Origin: Methanobacteriota archaeon
Lineage (GTDB): Archaea > Thermoplasmatota > Poseidoniia > Poseidoniales > Poseidoniaceae
NCBI GenBank assembly: GCA_002723635.1
Contig: PBMM01000006.1
Span: 4,275 to 11,002, forward strand
Direction of reading: 5' to 3'
DNA: 6,728 bases
The notes under the pieces are model-generated. The model searched no databases. It saw only the letters and a list, made by a program, of their open reading frames with translations, and was not told the origin of the DNA. Shown one piece after another: positions 1 to 4,271 of the stretch. Numbering within the stretch: the stretch's first letter is position 1; each line of letters begins with the position of its first letter. A program made the position numbers and the translations under genes.

Positions 1-2
1 CC

Positions 3-68
3 GTCGTCAGCGACGGAGCGCCAAGCGTGGTTCACGTGCCGACAGGGTCGACCTTCAGCCACTACTGA
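3..68 (+). CDS. Possible 3' end of a gene cut by the left window edge
   Basis: One forward frame stays open from the window edge to a TGA at 66-68. It encodes 21 residues (start VVSDGAPSVVHV, end FSHY). Most third positions are G or C, as in the neighbouring genes, and the frame ends just before the stop of the convergent permease gene, leaving 3 bases between them. That copies the arrangement of trm1 and the PAC2 gene further right. Twenty-one codons are too few to name a family, and an open run this short can arise by chance in GC-rich DNA. The alternative is a short non-coding spacer downstream of the permease. Confidence 0.4.
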   Translation, partial: VVSDGAPSVVHVPTGSTFSHY

Positions 69-71
69 GCA

Positions 72-1403
72 TCACTCAGCTTCGGATACCATGGTGCTGG
101 CACCACGGATCTTGCTCAGCGGGAAAAGCAGGCAGAATTGCAGCACAGCCCCGATGAGGAAGAGGTTCGGGAAGTTGCCTCCAAGGGCCTCGAGGACCGA
201 CGGTGAAAGGAGGGTGCCCGACAAAGCCCCCACGTTGATGAGCGTCATGTAAAGCGAAAATTGGGTTCCGCCAAGATCGCTCTCGGTGAGGCTCATCAGC
301 AAGGCAATGACGTTGTTCCCGACGATGCCCCATGTGAACGTCCACACGATCCACACGAGCGTCATGACGCCAGCGTCATCCCATTGCGATCGGCCCAAGG
401 ACCACAAGGTGGTCAACGTGGCACCGATGATGATGCCCCACCACAACACGGTCTTGATGCCAAAGCGCCGTCCGAGTTCGCCGCCCGTCAGGACGCCCAA
501 GAGGGTGGCCAAGGTGATCAAGCCACCCTTCAGGGCGAGGTATTCGGTGTCGCTCCATCCAAGTTCTTCGATGAACAGGAAGGGGAATTGGATGTCGATG
601 AGGCCCATACCAGCACCCATGCCGCCACCGATCCACATCATCACGGCAAAGAGCAGCGCCCACGCGGGCGCGCCACCGCTCAACGCGGAGCGGAGGCCGG
701 ACATGATGTCCCCGAGGCTCATGGTGTCCGTCTTGGCCGAAGAAGACGCTTCGACCGTCGCTGCATCCCACGGGAAACGACGGTCGCCCGGACGTTCGCG
801 CAGGAAGATGGGCACCAGCATGATGACCGCAAGCACCGGCAACTGCACCGTCAACGCGGCTTGGAAGCCTGATTCAGAAAGGATGCCGCCGAGCACAATG
901 GCGGAGAACATGAAGCCAAAACCCTTCGATGCGAACATGAAGCCGTTCGCACGGGCCAGGTCCTCTTCTGGGATCAGATCTACCGCAAGAGCGTCGGAAC
1001 TCACGTCTTGCAGGGTCGCAAAGACGTTGTGAATAAGGAAGAAGAGCATGATGCTCGAGAGGCCGGCGTCCAGGTTTCCATCGACAAGGGGGTCATCGAT
1101 GGTCAGGAAGATGCCCATGGTGATGATCATCCCGAGTTGGGCGATGATGATCCATGGACGGCGCAACCCGTAGGCGGGGAATCGGACGCGATCGATGAGC
1201 GGGCCAAGCACCAGTTTTCCGAACATCCATGGGAGCGTACCGGCCAAGGTCAAGGCCGCGACCTGATCGTCGCTGATCGAATCGGCATCGACGAGCACCG
1301 CCACGAAAGCGACGGTGATGAAGGCCCACGGCACGCCTTGTGCAAAATACAGTGCACAAAGGGTCCCAAGACGGGCGCGCTTGCTCTCCTGAAGGGTGGT
1401 CAT
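72..1403 (-). CDS. AmpG/PAT-like major facilitator superfamily permease
   Basis: This encodes an integral membrane transporter of 443 residues with about 12 hydrophobic segments in two halves, joined by a hydrophilic loop at about residues 202-229. The first half has an MFS motif A-like loop (GPLIDRV, then GLRRPWI, residues 67-85). It also has LQDVSSDALAVDL (131-143) followed by ARANGFMFASKGFGF, very close in layout to the QD..ADALAVDL..ER..ANG pattern of AmpG/PAT permeases. The second half has GGTQFSLYMTLINVGALSG (378-396), matching the TQ(Y/F)ALL.S region of that group. AmpG imports anhydromuropeptides and the related SLC33A1 is an acetyl-CoA transporter; the substrate here cannot be read from sequence. 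I chose the ATG at 1401-1403 because the typical N-terminus (ESKRARLG then a membrane helix) starts right after it. Upstream in-frame ATG (1466) and TTG (1484) would add a polar, low-plausibility stretch inside the promoter region. No Shine-Dalgarno is visible, so the message may be leaderless. The gene is divergent from the gene at 1517. Confidence 0.85.
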   Translation of the reverse strand: MTTLQESKRARLGTLCALYFAQGVPWAFITVAFVAVLVDADSISDDQVAALTLAGTLPWMFGKLVLGPLIDRVRFPAYGLRRPWIIIAQLGMIITMGIFLTIDDPLVDGNLDAGLSSIMLFFLIHNVFATLQDVSSDALAVDLIPEEDLARANGFMFASKGFGFMFSAIVLGGILSESGFQAALTVQLPVLAVIMLVPIFLRERPGDRRFPWDAATVEASSSAKTDTMSLGDIMSGLRSALSGGAPAWALLFAVMMWIGGGMGAGMGLIDIQFPFLFIEELGWSDTEYLALKGGLITLATLLGVLTGGELGRRFGIKTVLWWGIIIGATLTTLWSLGRSQWDDAGVMTLVWIVWTFTWGIVGNNVIALLMSLTESDLGGTQFSLYMTLINVGALSGTLLSPSVLEALGGNFPNLFLIGAVLQFCLLFPLSKIRGASTMVSEAE

Positions 1404-1430
1404 GAAGGACGAACATCTCGTTCGCTTTCT

Positions 1431-1442
1431 GAAGTTTACTTC
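1431..1442. repeat. Inverted repeat, candidate operator or TATA-region element
   Basis: GAAGTTTACTTC is a perfect inverted repeat with 5-base arms and a 2-base centre (GAAGT-TT-ACTTC). Its centre is about 33 bases upstream of the permease ATG, in the most AT-rich part of the divergent spacer. It could bind a dimeric regulator or overlap a degenerate TATA box. A palindrome this short can occur by chance, so the regulatory role is inference. Confidence 0.3.
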
Positions 1443-1448
1443 GTTTGA

Positions 1449-1458
1449 AAGGGCCCTT
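1449..1458. repeat. Perfect 10-base palindrome in the divergent spacer
   Basis: AAGGGCCCTT is identical to its own reverse complement. It lies 6 bases from the inverted repeat at 1431-1442; the two centres are 17 bases apart. A second palindrome so close, in the only real intergenic region of the window, hints at an operator. Chance occurrence is not excluded. Confidence 0.25.
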
Positions 1459-1516
1459 GTGTCCATTTCTTCATTCTTGGGCAAGACTCATCTCAGGGTT
1501 TGTCTCCCTTTGTGCC

Positions 1517-2059
1517 ATGGACCTCGAATCGGCCGCAAACATCGGTGAAGCCCTCAGCGGCTTGGCCATCATGTTCACCTTGCTGTTCGGTCTTCGCCAA
1601 GTCCTCGAAGTCAATCGAAACCGGCGGTTTGAGATTTCCCAAACCATCGCGAACTCGCTTGAGAATCCACTGGTCCAGCGTGGATTCGCCAACCTAGGAC
1701 GCATTCAACCAGGCATGACCCTCCAAGAGTTTGGAGAGATGCCCAGGGAAGACAAAGACGCCATCAACTCCGTCATCGTGTTGATGGCCAACCACGCCGT
1801 CATGACGTTCAATCGAAACCTTTCGTTCGACATCGTGGCGTCGTTTTACCGCGGGTATTTGCCGTTGATCGGCGCTGGGTTGCGGCACGTCATGCTGCTG
1901 GTCGAGAACGCGTACATCCACCATGAAGCCAGCGCGGTCACCGAAGAAAACGGGCTGGGCACGAACCACTGGGTCTTCTGGTTGCTCGATCGGATGGAAG
2001 AGACGTCGAATCCTGAGGAATACAAACCGCACCTCACTCAAACCGCTTGGCGTCCCTAA
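1517..2059 (+). CDS. Protein of unknown function with one N-terminal membrane segment
   Basis: The 180-residue product is not recognised with confidence. A short acidic start (MDLESAANIGEAL) is followed by one hydrophobic helix at about residues 8-30, then a basic stretch (RQVLEVNRNRRFE) that would place the remainder in the cytoplasm by the positive-inside rule. The soluble part has a helix with aromatic residues (SFDIVASFYRGYLPLIGAGL, 103-122) and a His/Trp-bearing region (HHEASA, NHWVFWLLDRM). The overall plan, a membrane helix then R-x-N-R/T and a compact helical domain, resembles small uncharacterised bacterial proteins of the kind carrying DUF4760-like domains; this is a weak resemblance from memory. 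I preferred ATG 1517 over an in-frame TTG at 1445, which would add 24 residues encoded within the palindromic promoter region. The stop is 18 bases before trm1 on the same strand, so an operon is likely. Confidence 0.7.
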   Translation: MDLESAANIGEALSGLAIMFTLLFGLRQVLEVNRNRRFEISQTIANSLENPLVQRGFANLGRIQPGMTLQEFGEMPREDKDAINSVIVLMANHAVMTFNRNLSFDIVASFYRGYLPLIGAGLRHVMLLVENAYIHHEASAVTEENGLGTNHWVFWLLDRMEETSNPEEYKPHLTQTAWRP

Positions 2060-2077
2060 AACGCGTCCGCATGGACC

Positions 2078-3436
2078 ATGAAGGATGGACGCGCCCGTTC
2101 CCTCATGCAGGAGGCGGAGGGATGGCCGGGCCATCTCTGGTTGGAAGGGGGCACCGTGGTCCACCTCCCTGCGGATCAGCCACGTCCTGAAGCACGTCCT
2201 CGAGGGCCTGCAAAGCGCATCGGACCTGGCTTCCTCAATCCCGCCATGGCGCCAGCAAGGACCAGGTCCGTGATGCTGCTTGCCGATGCGTTGGAGCACG
2301 GTTGGTTGGTGCCTGAAGGCGCGCCAGTTCGCGTTTTGGACGCATTGTGCTCCACGGGCGTGCGGGTGCGACGATGGCGACAGGAACTTCCCGAAGCCCA
2401 CATCAACCGCGTGGTGGTGACTGGAAACGATCTCGATGTGCATGCCCTTGATTGGGCCTTGGCCTCCTTCGAGGCACACCCAAGCGGCCGGCCCGTGGCT
2501 GCACGCCCTGAACGGCGTCAAAGAGCGGTGGAGCCCCGTGAAATCGAAGGCGTCCATTTTACCCAGGAGGACGCACGCGTCGCCCTGCTCCGGGGAGGAT
2601 GGCAGTGGATTGACCTCGACCCCTTTGGCTCGCCCATGCCCTTCCTCGATGCCGCACTGCAAGGGATGGCCCGACGCGGCGTGTTGGAACTCACGGCCAC
2701 AGACACCGCTGCACTCACCGGATCGAGCGCGGCCAGCGGCCGACGTAGGTACGGCTTCCAAGGATTGGTTGACCATTACGCTCATGACGATGCCGTGCGG
2801 GTTCTGCTCGCGAACGTGGCCATGGCCGCTGCGCGACAAGATCGTGAAATCACGCCCCTGATGGCGCTTTTTGACGGCCACCACGTCCGTGTCTCGGTGA
2901 TGGTCAGAACCTCGAAAACCGGAGCCAGCGCCGTGCAAGAGCACATCGGCTGGCGTATCCGGGAACATGATCAGCCGTACCGCTTCGTCCGGCACCCCAC
3001 TCCAGAACAAACCGAGCGAGGCAGCGGGCCGATGTGGACCGGGCCGCTTTGGGACGCCAGCATCGCTGGTCGAATGACCGAACAATGTGCGTTAGATCGA
3101 ACGCGTCCGGCGCCTGAGGCGCTGGATGGATGGCGGGCAGAGGGGCTGCAATGGACCGCCGAAGACGAGGAACATGCCGCACGTGAAACCGTGCGGGGCG
3201 TGCGCCACATCTCTGAAGCAGCCGACCTCATGGCCCAAGACGGTCGGGCCACGCTCCTCCTAAACGTCGACGATTTACCTCGATGGACCGGTACGGGACG
3301 CACACCGCGTATGCACCATTTGCTCGAAGCGCTCCATGAAGCGGGCCACGCAGCCGCTCGTGCGCCCGACCTGAATCCATTCTTGGTGACCGATGCGCCC
3401 TTTGAAGACGTGATTCAGATTGCCCAAGGGCTCTGA
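2078..3436 (+). CDS. trm1: tRNA (guanine26-N2)-dimethyltransferase Trm1
   Basis: This cytoplasmic SAM-dependent enzyme makes N2,N2-dimethylguanosine at position 26 of tRNA. The 452-residue product shows the family's ordered motifs. They are an EGG/VVHLP start segment then FLNPAMAPAR (52-61, the family's FYNP region); SAM-binding motif I DALCSTGVR (88-96); acidic ND (117-118) and ED (164-165); the catalytic DLDPFGSP (179-186); TATDTAAL (206-213); RRRYG (222-226); HVRVSV (269-274); GPMWTGPLW (317-325); and a C-terminal end with HHLLEAL.EAGHAA and TDAP (413-440). It is longer than the roughly 380 residues usual for archaeal Trm1; part of the excess is an Arg/Glu-rich insert near 133-160. Only two cysteines exist (91 and 337). 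The cysteine pairs that many Trm1 proteins carry ahead of the GP.W.G segment for metal binding are missing, although that segment is intact. ATG 2078 fits the family N-terminus; the ATG at 2071 is out of frame. No Shine-Dalgarno is seen. Confidence 0.93.
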   Translation: MKDGRARSLMQEAEGWPGHLWLEGGTVVHLPADQPRPEARPRGPAKRIGPGFLNPAMAPARTRSVMLLADALEHGWLVPEGAPVRVLDALCSTGVRVRRWRQELPEAHINRVVVTGNDLDVHALDWALASFEAHPSGRPVAARPERRQRAVEPREIEGVHFTQEDARVALLRGGWQWIDLDPFGSPMPFLDAALQGMARRGVLELTATDTAALTGSSAASGRRRYGFQGLVDHYAHDDAVRVLLANVAMAAARQDREITPLMALFDGHHVRVSVMVRTSKTGASAVQEHIGWRIREHDQPYRFVRHPTPEQTERGSGPMWTGPLWDASIAGRMTEQCALDRTRPAPEALDGWRAEGLQWTAEDEEHAARETVRGVRHISEAADLMAQDGRATLLLNVDDLPRWTGTGRTPRMHHLLEALHEAGHAAARAPDLNPFLVTDAPFEDVIQIAQGL

Positions 3437-3439
3437 ACC

Positions 3440-4219
3440 TCACATCACGGAAGGGTCGATGCCAGGGCCATCGCCACTTCCAAGCTGATGGCCGGGGTCA
3501 ATAGGGTCCGGCAACACGGACTTCGCACGTTCGATCATTTCCCGAACGCTGTCTTCGATCGTGCGCGCATTTTCAAGCAGGTCGCTGAGGGGCAAATCAA
3601 GCCCGGTCAGATCAGAGATGGCTTCAACCGCAATGGCAGCAGCCCGCGCGTCTGGATACATGGGATGCGCTTCAGCCAACAAGGCGATGATGTCCATTCC
3701 CAAACGGTCGCCCTCGCCCAAGAGGAAGCCGGTGATGCCTGAAACCACGCCTTGACGGATGGGTTCGATGCCTGCTGAACGCAGCGCACCCCGCATGGCG
3801 TCGGACGTGCCGACCCCGTAGAGGTCCCCGCCTTCGAAGTCCTTGTCCGGCCTGAGCAGGCCGTCAACAATGATGAGTTGGTCGAACCCGCCCTTGGAAA
3901 ACCACTCTAAGACGGTGGTCGCGAGTGCAATGTCCTTGTCGTCATCGAATTGGATTTCGGCGGTGAACACACCGATGCCCTCGCCTTGATAGACGCGAAC
4001 TGGATGCTTTGGCACCTCGTTCTGGATCAACGCGACAGCAGGGAATTCGGCGTTCAGCACCGTCCCTTGTTGTTCGAGCCCCATGCTGCTGATGACGTGG
4101 GAGGCCGCGATGACGCCGACCATCCCCGAACTGGAGAAACCGCAAATGGCGATGCCACCCGTACGGGGGTCTGCGCCCTTGTTGAGCACCAGCGCATAGG
4201 GTTTGAACGGCGTCTCCAC
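3440..4219 (-). CDS. PAC2-family protein, archaeal proteasome-assembly-chaperone-like
   Basis: The 259-residue soluble protein matches the PAC2 fold family, which includes eukaryotic proteasome assembly chaperone 2 and archaeal PbaA/PbaB; PbaB binds and activates the 20S proteasome. Visible signatures are the N-terminal GFSSSGMVGVIAASHVI (27-43) and the central IVDGLL (117-122). The C-terminal block runs GVVSGITGFLLGEGDRLGMD then EAHPMYPDARAAAIAVEAI (157-201) and continues with the usual LTGLDLPLSDLLENA. After an amphipathic helix (ARTIEDSVREMIERAKSVL) the protein ends in a Pro/Gly/Asp-rich tail finishing GIDPSVM. This lacks the hydrophobic-Tyr-X ending used by proteasome activators, so a proteasome role is uncertain. 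The start is GTG, supported by a strong ribosome binding site. The gene is 52 bases downstream of the surface-protein gene on the same strand and ends 3 bases from the trm1 stop on the opposite strand. Confidence 0.88.
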   Translation of the reverse strand: METPFKPYALVLNKGADPRTGGIAICGFSSSGMVGVIAASHVISSMGLEQQGTVLNAEFPAVALIQNEVPKHPVRVYQGEGIGVFTAEIQFDDDKDIALATTVLEWFSKGGFDQLIIVDGLLRPDKDFEGGDLYGVGTSDAMRGALRSAGIEPIRQGVVSGITGFLLGEGDRLGMDIIALLAEAHPMYPDARAAAIAVEAISDLTGLDLPLSDLLENARTIEDSVREMIERAKSVLPDPIDPGHQLGSGDGPGIDPSVM

Positions 4220-4223
4220 GTGT

Positions 4224-4230
4224 TCACCTC
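4224..4230 (-). promoter_or_regulatory. Strong Shine-Dalgarno that fixes the GTG start of the PAC2 gene
   Basis: Read on the minus strand, GAGGTGA lies 4 bases before the GTG at 4219. It is complementary to the CACCTCCT-type 3' end of archaeal 16S rRNA over seven bases. No comparable site precedes the other starts in the window. This supports the GTG start and suggests translation from a leadered, perhaps polycistronic, message initiated upstream of the surface-protein gene. Confidence 0.6.
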
Positions 4231-4271
4231 ACCCTGTCGGCCAGCACGACCATCAAGAATCCTCGCTCGCT

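Larger units (their letters stand above)
1404..1516. promoter_or_regulatory. Divergent intergenic promoter region
   Basis: These 113 bases separate two genes pointing away from each other, so promoters for both must lie here or in the gene ends. The region is richer in A/T and pyrimidine runs than the flanking coding sequence. The AT-rich core around 1431-1450 lies about 30-45 bases upstream of the permease ATG, roughly where a TATA element would sit for a leaderless or short-leader archaeal transcript. No convincing canonical TTTAWATA box or Shine-Dalgarno was found for either gene. The promoter role is inferred from gene orientation. Confidence 0.5.

Noticed and set aside
261..1032. Two forward open frames of 203 and 248 codons opposite the permease gene.
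   Set aside because: Composition is Arg/His/Asp- or Met/Pro-rich and low in structure, while the opposite strand encodes a clear 12-helix MFS protein.
1404..1484. Longer N-terminus for the permease using TTG 1484 or ATG 1466.
   Set aside because: The added residues (DTRALSNEVNFRKRTRCSSF region) are polar and unlike the family start, and would overlap the divergent promoter and its palindromes.
1611..1820. Exact 12-base direct repeat TCAATCGAAACC at 1611-1622 and 1809-1820, in the same frame.
   Set aside because: About one such 12-mer match is expected by chance in a window this long. Both copies encode N-R-N, but the surrounding residues do not show a convincing duplicated domain.
1694..3085. 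A 463-codon open frame on the minus strand, antisense to trm1 and the 180-residue protein gene.
   Set aside because: The product is rich in His, Arg, Gly and Pro without domain structure or recognisable motifs, and it lies opposite a gene with clear Trm1 motifs. It is a shadow produced by GC-rich codon use.
4220..4271. Possible terminator or small RNA between the surface protein and PAC2 genes.
   Set aside because: There is no stable hairpin followed by a T-run. The only clear signal is the ribosome binding site of the PAC2 gene.
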